A DNA stretch of 23,960 nt, taken from Gnetum montanum (lineage: Eukaryota > Streptophyta > Gnetopsida > Gnetales > Gnetaceae). Position numbers and translations under genes: made by a program. How positions within the stretch are numbered: position 1 is the stretch's first letter; each line of letters starts with the position of its first letter. The stretch lies in contig MNCI01004763.1 in the NCBI GenBank assembly GCA_015680685.1, positions 143,990-167,949 of the forward strand. Direction: 5' to 3'. A model generated the notes under the pieces. The model searched no databases. It saw nothing but the letters and a program-made list of their open reading frames with translations, and had not been told where the DNA came from. Below, piece after piece: positions 9,391 through 19,969 of this stretch.

Positions 9391-12300
9391 TCATCCGACA
9401 CATGACGTCAACTTTGATAAGTCTGGTATCCATAATGACAACACCGATGATCCACTAGCAAACATCAACTGTCTTGGGGCCCATTTTACCACAGCTGGGA
9501 TAGATCCCTCGTTTTCCCAACAGGCAACCTGAATGATATGGAACAAGGAACGTGTCATGATACCTTGACTTATGTTGCCACTAACTGAAAATAGCAGGAT
9601 ATCACAAAACCAAAATCGCATAAGAAACATACTTCTTTGCCACTGCTAACACACCACGCATGTATGTTTCCGTTTCCAGATCCTGTCATCGCAAAAGAAG
9701 TACTATCTATAATTGCATGTTATATTATCCTTGATGTTTTAATAACATAAATTATGAACGATTAACTCCTCAGCCAAAAAAACTGGACTCAGTTAATGAA
9801 ACCACAGCATAAAAGAGAAATTCACTCCAAGTCTATAATATGTATACTATATGCCACATGAGAATGAGTTGCATATCAAATTTCCTTGCAAAAAATATAC
9901 AATATCAATGTGAAGGCATGAGGCATACATGAGGCCTTAAAAATTGCAAATTTTCTCCTCAATGAACTGAATTTATGACTTTGCTCTGCAAAGCTACAAC
10001 GTTAAGCAATTAAGCTTTGACATCATCTGCAAAATGGCCTACAACCGTCACAGGATAGCACAGAAAATGAATGAAATAAAACCATAAGGTGATATCAAAT
10101 TAGGAAGACTCAACGTCATAGGCTCAATTCCAACGGGTTACATTGAGATATACATGATATCAAATTAGCGAGACTCAGCATCATAGGGTCAATTCCAACG
10201 GATTACATTGATATATACAGGACTTATTCACAGAAATAGCTAAAACTGGATTATGTCCAATAGTTTCCTAGGGCCTCTACATGGACACAGATAAACTATA
10301 AAGATAAACTACAACCACCATAGCAACCCATCAAGACTATCTAAACCAAAACAAACAAACAAAAATAATGAATTTATTAATTAAACCTGGAAGGTTGACC
10401 AGTTTTGTTTAATAATTTTATAATAACCAATAAACTCAAAATATGCTTTTAAGCCCCCAATATCTGTTTCTTATCGCATATAGATTTTAATAATTTTAAA
10501 TATGTGAAAACCAACCAATTCTAAAAAGAATGAGCACACCACCAAGCGTTTGCGCCTATCTAAACGGTGTTCTGCTAACTGCTGTGAGAACTTATTGAGC
10601 AAAATTTAGCATTTTCATTAAAAAGAAAAACAAAAAATTTAGCAATTTTTTGTCAGTGATCTGTTGTTGTGGGGTTTTGGGCTCAATATCTGAATTTAGG
10701 GTTGTAGAGATTGCACAGTAGGGCTCTTGTGCTGGGCCTAGATGTGTCTGGGAAGGTCTCAGAACCTTGTTTTGGGGTGGGAGAGATTGGACGATATGAT
10801 GAAGGTCTCTATTTTGGTGCTGGCACCTGGTGACCACACTGGGTCTGTCAGAGAGGTGCCTGCACGTTGAATGCAGTCTGACGGGTGTACTGATCCCGTT
10901 TGTAAATATTTGTTTTATTTTTCTTTATTATAAACCCTGAACTCTTCTAAAAAAACCAAAAATGAAACATCTCATTCTCGTGTAATCAGAATTAGATTTT
11001 GAATTTCAAAGATAAATGTTAATACAAATGGACTTAAGCACTGAGAAATAGTAAGCTTGCAGAAGATAATATTTAAATTGATCCCCTAAACATAGACGGA
11101 ATATAGCATAGGCAATCCTTGGCAACTTCAGTATAAAATTAACAGATATAACAAGAATTCAGTGTAACAAAAATTAAACAAACATAAAACTAGAAAGAAT
11201 AAGTACTTAACGTTCATAGAACATCCTGTTCTCAAAATAATTTGTTTAGTTGCGTGATCAATTGTCAGAAGAAAAAAACAACCTGATATCACAAACTTTC
11301 CATCTGGAGTGAATGATGCCTCTAATGTTCCGGTATCTGGGACAGCTTCAACACTGAAAGAAAGTTCCTGTAAAATTTAATAGTTAGTTAACATTTAATA
11401 CATAACTGAATTGTGTGCGATATCATCCAATATAGTACAAGAGCTTGATTACGGAATTTTTTAATCAATTAAAAAATATGACTAGAACAATATTAACTGA
11501 ACGTCCCTGAAAAACAGCAGTTGATCATTAACAAAACAATGAAATTATTTTTTATCATAGTTTCCATGTCCCACACACTGGATATACGTAAAAGCTAATA
11601 TTTTACCTAAGTTTTATTAAATAAACTAACGGGCACAAATTGACTAAGTCCAGGATTAAAAGCTCTTTTCATTCCATACCATTATTCTCTATAATACTGA
11701 AACTGAAACTGAATGTATTTAATTTTGTCTACTGAGATCATCTTGCATCTGTCACACCACACCAGTTTCAGAATTTGTATATGACTTGTTCATAAATATT
11801 CACGGTAACCTAGGGTTTAAATGTCAAGACACTTACCACTAGGCTAACACTTCATTGAGACAAATACATACATTCCTTATGAAGCCAGTTAAATTTTGGA
11901 AACCGGACATAAGACTTGAATAACAGGAACAAACATAAAGTTCATGTACAAAATGCAGGAGATCAAAATTCTCTTTGCTGACTTATTTGCAGAAACATTG
12001 GATTGTCCAACTTTTAAGTTTGTTTCACTATAGATTGTAAACATAATTTAAGTAGGAGGTAGAATTCATAAGGTAGATTCATAAGCATTAAATTCTATTG
12101 TTTGAAACAATCAAAATACATCAGGATACTGCCTTCTGTGTACTTAATAATAAAAGATTTGGAAAAATTACATAGATTTGTCGACCACATGCATAAGAAA
12201 GCAAGAGTAACAAATCATCAACCAAGTGATATCAAGAGCACCTGCATATGCCTCAACAAATATTATTTATAAAAAGAAAGAGAACAATGAAGAAAGGAAT

Positions 12301-13896
12301 AATACATTTCAATATGCAATACTTGTTAAGAAATTATTCCTGCATTTTCCTGTAAGGCCTCAATATTCTGAATTTATTTTTGGTAAGTGTTTCCTTTATA
12401 ATTGCTCGTGCCTTTTTCTTTTAATCTCTGCATTAATCTAAAGCAACTTGATCACAACATACAGGAACCTTTTCAAAAATTTTAACCAATAACTTTCACC
12501 GATCTCATCGTTTTTACTGCCTTTGGACATTGTGATAAAATGTATTCAAGTTGGTATTAAGTAGGAAAATTGCCATGATATACAATCAAATTCTAACAAA
12601 AACTCAAATCCAACTTGATGGGTAAAGACCATGAAGATTTCTTTTCACCTTCACTGCTCATATTTTTTTTCATATGATTCAATGTTTTTGCATGCTTGTA
12701 TATGTGTGTGAAAGAATAGAATTGAAACATTATTAACTTACATTAGTCCCTTGATGGGCATTCAATATATGTATATTTCCATCCAAAGTAGAAAGAAGCA
12801 ATAGTTTTCCATCGCTGCTGAATTTTAGCCCTGATACCTCAGAATTATCACCATCCACCAGGAACGTATCAAACGGACCCTGCATAAGAATTAATTTAAT
12901 TATCTTCAGCTCATCCGCTAACAAACAATATAATTTTCCCTATAGAAATGCATTATGACATACTTATGTAACACTATTAACAAATTTAGAAACTTTACAT
13001 CAATGGATGTTTCATTAACAATAATGACAAGATAGTTTAAACAGTGATACTTAGTCCATGAACCTTATCATAGGAGCGAACATCAAACAACTTTACCGAT
13101 CCACCTTCATTAGAAATAGCAAAGACCAAACCCTGCTCGTCGTAAGCAATTGAAGGTCGTCCTTGTACTCGAATCAACCCCTGAAATATAGTTAAATATT
13201 AAACTCAAAAAATCACAATGAGACATATATGATATGATGGTTGTATAAAATGTCACTTAAAAGAGGTAACCTGGCTCTTTTCTGATCGTATATCCCATAG
13301 GCGAACCATGTGATCTAACGAACCTGACATGAAAAGCCACTCACTTTCTGGAGATATACATAACGAAACAACCCTGATGACAACATGAAATATATTTAAT
13401 ATGAATTCGAAACGGGCTGTGAATGGAATACAAGGTAGACTGACAGAATACAAAAATGTGTACCTATCGCGGTGCCCTTTGAAATAGCGAATGTATTTAT
13501 TATCCGTGAGTGAAAGGTGCCGTAATGATTCTGTTGGAAATAAGAACCACAAAATTTTTTCAGTAATAAACGAAACTGTAGTTTCGTATTCAGTGAGAAT
13601 ATTTGCTTAGACTTGCAAGCAAAAATATTGAAAATGTTGTGTATACCATCCCAGCCATTTTTAGACGAGTAAAGAACAGAAGATGCATCATGAGTGAAGC
13701 AAATTAAATCAACGCCATACTTTTTGCTATAGATTGTCTTTTGTAGCCTGTAAAGGCAATGAATAGAGTTATCAATATGATCATAGACCATACAGACTGA
13801 AATATTGCCTCTACTTGCTAATATCAAGCTCATAGTATTCTCTCTTGCTTCAAATCGAACGGAATATGAGGTACATACGACTGCGGCTGAAAACAT
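9391..13896 (-). CDS. WD40 COMPASS subunit, SWD2/WDR82 (plant S2L) family
   Basis: Eight minus-strand exons, in order: 13896-13647, 13530-13464, 13373-13271, 13180-13064, 12879-12742, 11367-11283, 9682-9633, 9528-9391 (TGA at 9391-9393). All introns are GT-AG and phases match, giving 315 residues from the ATG at 13896; the family is usually 310-335. Family blocks: KTIYSKKYGVDLICFTH (53-69), SSKNGWDESLRHLSL (77-91), KYIRYFKGHRDRVVSL (95-110), SGSLDHMVRLWDIR (122-135), GRPSIAYDEQGLVFA (147-161), KGPFDTFLVDGD (179-190), LEASFTPDGKFVISGSG (240-256), VKWAPRQLMFASGSSVL (285-301). SWD2/WDR82 is a nuclear beta-propeller subunit of COMPASS H3K4 methyltransferases; S2LA/S2LB are the Arabidopsis forms, with S2LB nearer by eye. 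Residues 1-52 (SVRF, LILAS, VYD) read as a divergent first blade, lacking the usual start helix. The exon could instead begin at an acceptor-like AG (13887 or 13748), with the true start upstream. Confidence 0.9.
10091..10220. repeat. 65-bp tandem duplication in an intron
   Basis: Two adjacent copies, 10091-10155 and 10156-10220, both begin GATATCAAATTAG and contain TCAATTCCAACGG and TTACATTGA. They differ by a handful of substitutions. No function is evident. Confidence 0.85.
10655..10905 (+). other. GC-richer block in the intron, possible retroelement 3' tail
   Basis: This stretch is visibly richer in G than its surroundings, with runs such as TGTTGTGGGGTTTTGGGC and TTTTGGGGTGGGAGAG. It ends with GTTTGTAAATATTTG followed by a T-rich run up to TTCTTTATTATAAA (about 10931). 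A G-rich body passing into a TTTGTAAAT/T-rich end recalls the 3' end of some plant LINEs. No coding frame or target duplication could be confirmed, so the assignment is tentative. Confidence 0.3.
11368..12741 (-). other. 1.4-kb intron of the WD40 gene
   Basis: The intron lies between exon 5 (ending ...HQGTN, donor GTAAGT) and exon 6 (beginning ELSFSVEA, acceptor TTTTACAG). It is AT-rich. I see no transposon domain, RNA gene or coding ORF of substance in it. Confidence 0.75.
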
Positions 13897-14764
13897 AAAG
13901 CAAGTTCACAACATTTGATGAAGCGGTAGAAACAGAGGTCAGATCTAAAATAGCATAAACATGACGGTATAGAAGTTCAAAATGCTGCCTACATATTTGA
14001 TCGTGCATCTATCAAACAAATAGCATTGAAATGGCCTCACTTTATGAATTTTGGGCTGCTTGTAACGTTTAAATCACCTGGTGCTGATTTCTATAGCTTA
14101 TATTACTGATCGCCTTGCTATTGCCTTGCCCTAACACTAAAACCTAGTTTCTCAAAACCAAAATCTCTTGGAATGTGATTTAAAAGACTTTCAGAAGCAG
14201 GCTTCGGTATCAATCAAACCTCTAAAATTATAATGATTCTTGAAATTTGAAATTGCTATAATTGTAATGATTCTTGAATCTAAAACAAGAGTGTTTATAT
14301 AGATAAAATTAAAAGGGAAGCTTTTAAAATCAGAATTCACTCTAATAATGTTAATCAAGATCAAGGCTATTTTACCCATTTGGCTTGGTGGCTTATTTGA
14401 ACAAAAATTAAGTAATCTATAAATATTCTTCAAAATTTTACTTAGTTTATATTTTTTTTCTTTTTTAATGATAACAAGCTCTATTTTACTTAGAATGTTC
14501 TATGTTTATTACTGACATATGTAAGAAGACTCTATTCACAAGCTCATTGTCTTATATGTAAGAAGTTGCAAGGTCAATTATGCTAGTGTTTTTATTTGCT
14601 TAAATTTGAAATTTTTTTTCTAATAGTTTCTGCTTTTGACAATCTGAAACCATACTAGTTTTGAATCCTAAATATACTAAATAATATGGATGGAAAAGGT
14701 TATTTATATAAAACCTTGTAAAACTTGTTAAACTTTTCATTTTTTATGCTATTTAATAAATCAG
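13897..14764. other. 5' flank of the WD40 gene
   Basis: This AT-rich stretch lies upstream of the minus-strand gene and should include its promoter and 5' untranslated region, or a first intron. No exon encoding the usual N-terminal helix of the family could be found. On the minus strand near 14100-14150 the text AACTAGGTTTTAGTGTTAGG looks like plant 5' leader sequence, but this is only a guess. Confidence 0.35.
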
Positions 14765-15010
14765 AGCTCAAGGTGGAGATGGCCCATGCAATCTTGAGAA
14801 TAGACTCCCCTATCTCATTTTTCTCTCCAACATTGTGCCTTCCATGAATCCTTTCAAACTTATTCCTGTTACTCCCACATGTTTATTGAAATCTTCTCCG
14901 ATAAGAATCCCTTTCTGCTCCAGTTTTTGTTGCAAAAGCCCATACAAAGAATCTCAAAATGTCCTCTTAATGTGATCCTCCAAACCTAAAGGTATTGCAA
15001 AGATTAATTA
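14765..15010 (-). pseudogene. LINE endonuclease fragment
   Basis: On the minus strand, frames joined across small shifts give LGLEDHIKRTF, then LEQKGILIGEDFNKHVGVTG, then FMEGTMLERKMR. These follow the order of a non-LTR endonuclease core: a GxEDHIKRTFW helix, the GGDLNGHVG catalytic block (here G-E-D-F-N-K-H-V-G) and a HGGFGFGERNEEG block. The metal-binding Asp and Asn of the GDLN block are kept. Only about 80 residues remain and no reverse transcriptase follows, so this is a relic. It may or may not be the same family as the plus-strand LINE. Confidence 0.65.
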
Positions 15011-15745
15011 TAGTCCAGTGTTAGCCATGGCAGTGGTAATGTATCCTAGAAAGAAGCACGAATTTGTGGAATGCTATTATAAGCAATTATACACTAATTG
15101 AAAGTACTGAGGTAATTCTTCCTGAAAAAAATATTGCTACTCTATTTATATGGAAATAGCAGTTCACATTAAAAATACATAGCAAATGTGACAAGAGTCG
15201 TGAATTTAATGGGATTCATAGTTACAGATATGTGTGCTCCCTCTTTGCCTCTCATTATAGCTCCCAGGGTTAATGATGTACGGAATGCTATATATTTACT
15301 CAAAGCTTTTTTAGAAATTCTGAAATCAAAGGCAACCAAAAAATTACTGCTTTGGTGATTCCAGCAATTCAGAAAGTTCTGAAGCCAATAATATGGAAAA
15401 TTTTATAACTTCTTTTTGTTATTTTTTTAATGAATTCCATATGTTTAAATGTTTTAGATGATATTTGGAGTACTTTTAAATAAGTTTCATAGCTCATTAA
15501 AATGTGAGTAGATTACACTTGCAAAGTCATGAGTTTTCTTATCTACCATAAATTTTCTCAAAAATTTTTTATGCAAAATCTATGGTAATATTTTGGGATC
15601 AATGTATACTTATACAAATGGATCAGCCCATATGGATGGGATAAAGGCACCATTATGATGATGAATGTACACTGGAAAGATTTCATCAGCTCACCATCTA
15701 TAATTTTGCTACTGGTAACTTAAAATGATTTATTTAGTGTAGCAA
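15011..15745. other. unassigned AT-rich intergenic stretch
   Basis: No gene, RNA or recognisable transposon domain was seen between the LINE endonuclease relic and SINE copy 2. Confidence 0.4.
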
Positions 15746-15758
15746 ATATTCTGGCTGA
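15746..15758. repeat. target-site duplication, left copy (SINE 2)
   Basis: ATATTCTGGCTGA here pairs with ATATTCTGGCCGA at 15913-15925: 12 of 13 bases match. The two copies flank the SINE. Confidence 0.8.
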
Positions 15759-15912
15759 GGTGATGGTAAGGTGCTTGTTACTCAAGTTGAAAGTCATGAG
15801 TTCATGCTTGGGCACAACCACTTAAACAGGTAGGCTTTCGCTTATCCACAAACCCTCCTAGGACCTTGCTTAGTGGCAGGAGCATTAAGGCTCCAGGTGA
15901 TGATCCATTTAT
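15759..15912 (+). mobile_element. tRNA-derived SINE, copy 2
   Basis: This 154-bp plus-strand element is related to SINE copy 1. The head GGTGATGGTAAGGTGCTTG covers the box A region of an RNA polymerase III promoter, followed by CTCAAGTTGAAAG and the box-B-like GAGTTCATGCTTGG. The body has TAGGCTTTCGCTTATCCAC and CCTCCTAGGACCTTGCTTAG, matching copy 1. It ends in CATTTAT before the second target duplication. It is more diverged in box B than copy 1. It lies in intergenic DNA upstream of the WD40 gene. Confidence 0.85.
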
Positions 15913-15925
15913 ATATTCTGGCCGA
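15913..15925. repeat. target-site duplication, right copy (SINE 2)
   Basis: ATATTCTGGCCGA differs at one position from the left copy at 15746-15758. Confidence 0.8.
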
Positions 15926-16357
15926 ATGCCTAACTAGGTAGCAAAATCAAATTTTGTTGAGATTATATTCTTCATAGATATTCACTATTGACTATGGTTA
16001 GCAGTTGTTTCACTGGCTGAATGGCTATCTATACAATAAAGATTATATCAAAAGAAAATATATACTAGCTAGGCCTATAACTTAGAGCCAATTTGATCCA
16101 ACCTAACTACCAAACTATAACATGATTATGAATAGACCTATGAGGTTACCTATTGCACGTGAGGTTAGTTTTTGATCAATCTAACCCAATTTACAATAGG
16201 GTCAGTTTAGGGTTGGTCAATTCTGACCTCAGCCAAAACTAACTGGATTCAAAAACCCAACCTTATTGCCAACTCTATCCATGTGAGAGTATACTTAAGT
16301 TTCCCACCTTACCACATTAATGTTTATTGATGTTTAAAGTCAAACTTGGAGCATAGT
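15926..16357. other. unassigned stretch with short inverted CAACC/GGTTG words
   Basis: Between SINE copy 2 and LTR B the sequence is rich in AACC and GGTT words, for example CAATCTAACCCAATTT and TTAGGGTTGGTC near 16175-16220. I could not fold it into a clear inverted-repeat element, and no coding or RNA gene is seen. Confidence 0.35.
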
Positions 16358-17224
16358 TGATAAAGTCAATTTTTGTCCACCAACGATATCACATCAACGA
16401 TGTTGTAAATTCAATATCATCGCACACGTTACATCATCATAGATACGAAATCTCAGGATATGTGTAGCCCTATAAATACGACACTTGGGCGCACAGATCC
16501 GCATAAGTTTCATTCCACTAGTAGCAGAACTTTGTCAGTTTTATTCCGTAGACTTAGCAATGTGAATGCCCATAGTGTAGTGTAACTTAGTGAATGGAGT
16601 CTTTATTCGAACATCTTGTACTTGGGCACAAGTGTGACCAACAATAAAGATCGAGCTATTTCATACTATTGCAACATTCTCCTAGTTTTCTGTTTTACTC
16701 AAAATAATATTTCTTGTTTTCTATCTTAATGTTTTACTTTTCCAAAGTACACTTTACTTTTACTGTCATTAGAATGCAAAATGGATACAACTAATTTTGA
16801 GCGTAAAGTGTGATTGTTTGGTGACCCAATAGTATTATTGCTTGATTCGCTCGGTAATGAAGTATTCGGTAATCCTAGTAATGATTACATAAGTCTAAGA
16901 CATGTACGGAAAATTAGGAACAGATATCTATCACCTTAGGCTAGGATAGACTTGTTACTTTTTTGACTTAGACTTGGAAATTATTTCCATTTCCATCATG
17001 CTTACTAAGAGTAATGATGGCCTACCAACATCAAATATCATATGCCTCACAATGAGCTAAACCATACACATAGCCTTTACTAGCTCCACGTGGGAAGACA
17101 ACGATCTCGAACTTAAACCAATTGTTGGCATATTAACACTACCTTGTCCATGGATTATGATCTAGTCGTGTGAGAACACCTGTGACTTGTATGATTGGGT
17201 GTTGGATTGCTCCACCACTCATAA
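16358..17224 (+). repeat. 5' LTR of element B
   Basis: This aligns with LTRs A and C. The start is placed at TGATAAA (16358-16364), a degenerate form of TGATGAG at the right distance (113 bp) from the TATA box at 16471-16478. The end is CTCATAA (17218-17224), directly before the primer-binding site. U3 holds CGATATC at 16384-16390. The R/U5 block GAGTCTTTATTCGAACATC...CAATAAAGATCGAG runs from about 16598 to 16656, with AATAAA at 16643-16648. Further along, AAACCATACA and GTGGGAAGACAA (about 17060-17100) also match LTR A (about 912-952). CpG sites seen in A are mostly lost, so this copy is older. Confidence 0.85.
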
Positions 17225-17243
17225 TTGGTGCCATTTTCGAGAA
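17225..17243 (+). other. primer-binding site of element B
   Basis: TTGGTGCCATTTTCGAGAA follows the LTR end directly. It matches the equivalent site of element C (3536-3554, minus strand) at 15 of 19 bases, as expected for a tRNA primer site of the TTGGCGCC type common in the Athila/Tat group. Confidence 0.65.
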
Positions 17244-17354
17244 TAAGTCAATGTATGCTAAGTAATTAATTTCATAAAGTTCGTTGTATCAAGAATCCAA
17301 AGTCAAAAATCATAATCCTTTAATAATTCTAAACAATTAAGCACACTAAACTAA

Positions 17355-19965
17355 ATGTCTAAAAATAACAACATGGCTTCACTAAAGGATCAATCACCAC
17401 CTACCAAGGAACCACAAAGAGGCAATGATAGAATCAACGATGAAAAAGAATGGGGGATGTTGATGCAAACCAGAATCACATATGCTCACATTGATCTTTA
17501 TCATCCAGATTTTACTTTCATCTTTCATCAGGACCAACAAATGAGGTGTTGAGACATACAATGCAACATAGTCCTACCTCCAGATCAAGTAGCACTTAAC
17601 GTGCTTCAAATTGCCTTAAGGGAAATAAACTTGAACCGGATCCAAGCAGGGTACCATGTGACTAAGCACATGACAATGCCCTATGAACCCACAAAGGAGC
17701 AAATGAGGAGAGATGCTACCATGGAAATCAAGCATGTACATAGCAAGGAGAAGTAGGTTAACACTTCAATTATCTTGGAAGAACTAGACGGTGATGCATT
17801 TATTGTAGAATAACTCCATCAGAATCATGAGGACCCTTCTAAAACACCTATAATCAGACTTGAAGAACCTGTCAAAGTTCAATTACATTCCACTCTAGCA
17901 GAGATACCACAAAGCGAGGCAACTGACTCCAAGTATAGGCAGAACTCAAGGCCAAGAGTTTCTACTGAACACCACAAGAAGGAGTACCAAGGTCATTGAA
18001 GGAGGACAAGCTGGCATCGTTCTCCTACTGCCTCATTTGCATTTTCACGATCATCAATGGACTCTAATAAGAGGAGACAAAGGTATCAAGACCATGACAA
18101 GCAGGAAAGAAAGACTCATGATCGTCATGACTGTTGTCCAAGGCACTCTAGTGAATAAGATGAAGATTATGAACAAATAAGACGCATGGATCAAAGAGAG
18201 GATCAAGAAAGGTATGAGAATAGAAGGGGGCACCGCTACAATAGAGCTCACGAGCCCGATCATGATGATGAACCCTAATGGCAACCCGCAGTATAATTAA
18301 TATCCTAGAAGCCGTACATATACCAACTAGGCACATGAGGGACAGCCATATCAAATAGCTTGACATGAATAACATCCCCAAATTTGAGGGTGGTTATAAT
18401 GCTAATCCGCAACACCACCTCCAAGCATTCCACGATGCTTGCGCCTTGCAAATTATTGAAAGTGATTAGCAAAAATTGAAGTTGTTCCCACAAACACTTG
18501 TCAAGGAAGCTAAGAGCTAGTATAGATCACTCGAACCAGAATCAATTGGGAGATGGAGTACCATGCTAGAGATCTTCAATGACAAATATCAAACTTATTC
18601 ATAGGTATCTAATCTGAGGAAACAAATCTAGGGATGAAAGCAAGGGATCCATGAATCCCTTGATGTAGCAATGGACAAGTATTGCTCACTATTGCACAGA
18701 TGCCCAAGCCATGGATTCTCTCAACAGGAATAGCTAAGGCACACTGTTGATGGGTTATGGAACAAGACCAAAGAGACCCTTGGGGTTTATGCCCAAGGTT
18801 CATTATCCGAGATAACTGCTTATCGAATATAGAGATTGATTGACCAAGTGGCAAAGGAGGAAGGCGAGTTAAGGAAAAGAGAATCAGCAAAAGAATATAA
18901 CAGAGATCCATCTATCAGAAAAAGGGATGCAAGAGTTTGTGACACATAGGAAGAAGAGACCTTAGATCAGGCAATTCAGAAGAAAACTCTACCTATCCAG
19001 AAGTCTATCACTGATATAGCAACACAAGTAGCAAAGTTGTGGGACTCAATTGATTAGATATGTACAATAGCTTTGAAGATTGTGGAGGAGCAAACAAAGT
19101 AGGCCTTTGGTAAAGGCAAGGACAAGAAAAAGAAGAGAGATTTTGGACGAAAGGGCAAAGTGGCTTCAGTGGTTGAGTGTTCAGACACAAGTTCCATAGA
19201 CGAGGAAGGATGTGTCGTATGCCAATACAAACATCTCAAAGGATGTTGTCTAGTAATGGCATATTTACAAGAAACAGGGACATATGCACTTAACCCCAAA
19301 TTTGTCAAATAACAAATGCCCAAGAGGTTACCTTACCCTCAAGGTAACTACAGGAAAAACTTCTGACCCACGTACTATCCCAATGGAGCTTGCAGCCACA
19401 AGAGTAGTACTATCAGCAGTGGCAAAAACTCCAATCGTGGGCCATGCCATCACCACGCCAACAATATCCATATTGGCAACCAAATCCATATGGATACATT
19501 GTGCAACATCCAATCTCTCCTAGTAATGTTGTTGTTCAAACTCCACAATACTATCCAACTGAGTACCACAAACCAACACCGCCAAGGACAAATGCAAACT
19601 TGTATATGCATCCATCACTAGTTGGTTCTTCAAACCAACATCCAAATCATTTACCACCAATGCCACCTCCTATCATGCAAGGGGAATTGTCATCTCAACT
19701 GCAACAAAAAAGTGCAACAAGGGTAGTTAACATGCAAGAGGAAATGATCACATGTGAACCACAATCCAAGAAACAACTATTCTTCCGAACGAGTCCTAAG
19801 AAGGTTCGAAGGATGGAATTTACCTCTACTCCCTCATCCACATCCAATCCTCTTGAGAGTCACAAGCTTCCATCAAGCTTCCATCTTCATCAACTGCAAA
19901 TATTACAATTGTCATGCTTACACAAACCATCACTCATTGGATAAGGGCAAGAGCATTTCCACATA
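17355..19965 (+). pseudogene. gag of element B (Athila/Tat-like)
   Basis: The reading starts at the ATG at 17355 (MSKNNNMASLKDQ) and is open to a TGA at 17550-17552, then continues through many stops. The blocks HVTKHMTMPYEPTKEQMRRD (about 17660-17718) and PRVSTEHHKKEYQGH precede a capsid-type retrotransposon gag domain at about 18365-18790, with MNNIPKFEGGYNANPQHH, KLFPQTLVKEAKS, SLEPESIGRW, ESLDVAMDKYCSLL and RCPSHGFSQQ. A zinc-knuckle-like C-V-V-C...H...C lies at 19211-19246. It is followed by a Pro/Gln-rich tail (19444-19944) with repeated YYP and PPMPPP words. Gag would package the element RNA into cytoplasmic particles. More than ten stops and several frameshifts make it non-functional. 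Confidence 0.85.
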
Positions 19966-19969
19966 AGCG

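Larger units (their letters stand above)
9683..11282 (-). other. 1.6-kb intron of the WD40 gene
   Basis: The intron runs from a GT donor at 11282-11281 to an AG acceptor just before 9682 and splits a Gly codon. It is much longer than the five short introns (90-184 bp) of the gene. It contains a 65-bp tandem duplication (10091-10220) and a GC-richer block (about 10655-10905) that may be a retroelement tail. The rest is AT-rich with no recognisable gene. Confidence 0.8.

Noticed and set aside
10592-10837. Minus-strand open frame of 81 codons in the G-rich block
   Set aside because: No domain or family pattern is visible, and the block lies in an intron with a probable repeat origin.
12226-12441. 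Plus-strand open frame of 71 codons
   Set aside because: It lies inside an intron of the minus-strand WD40 gene, has AT-driven composition and no family similarity.
13748-13798. A 50-bp intron inside the first WD40 exon (donor-like GTATGG, strong acceptor TTTACAG)
   Set aside because: It would be below the usual minimum plant intron size, and the frame is open through it. An exon start at 13747 joined to a distant upstream exon remains possible.
18054-19323. Several minus-strand open frames across 18054-19323
   Set aside because: They are antisense shadows of the gag of element B, which reads on the plus strand with clear domain order.
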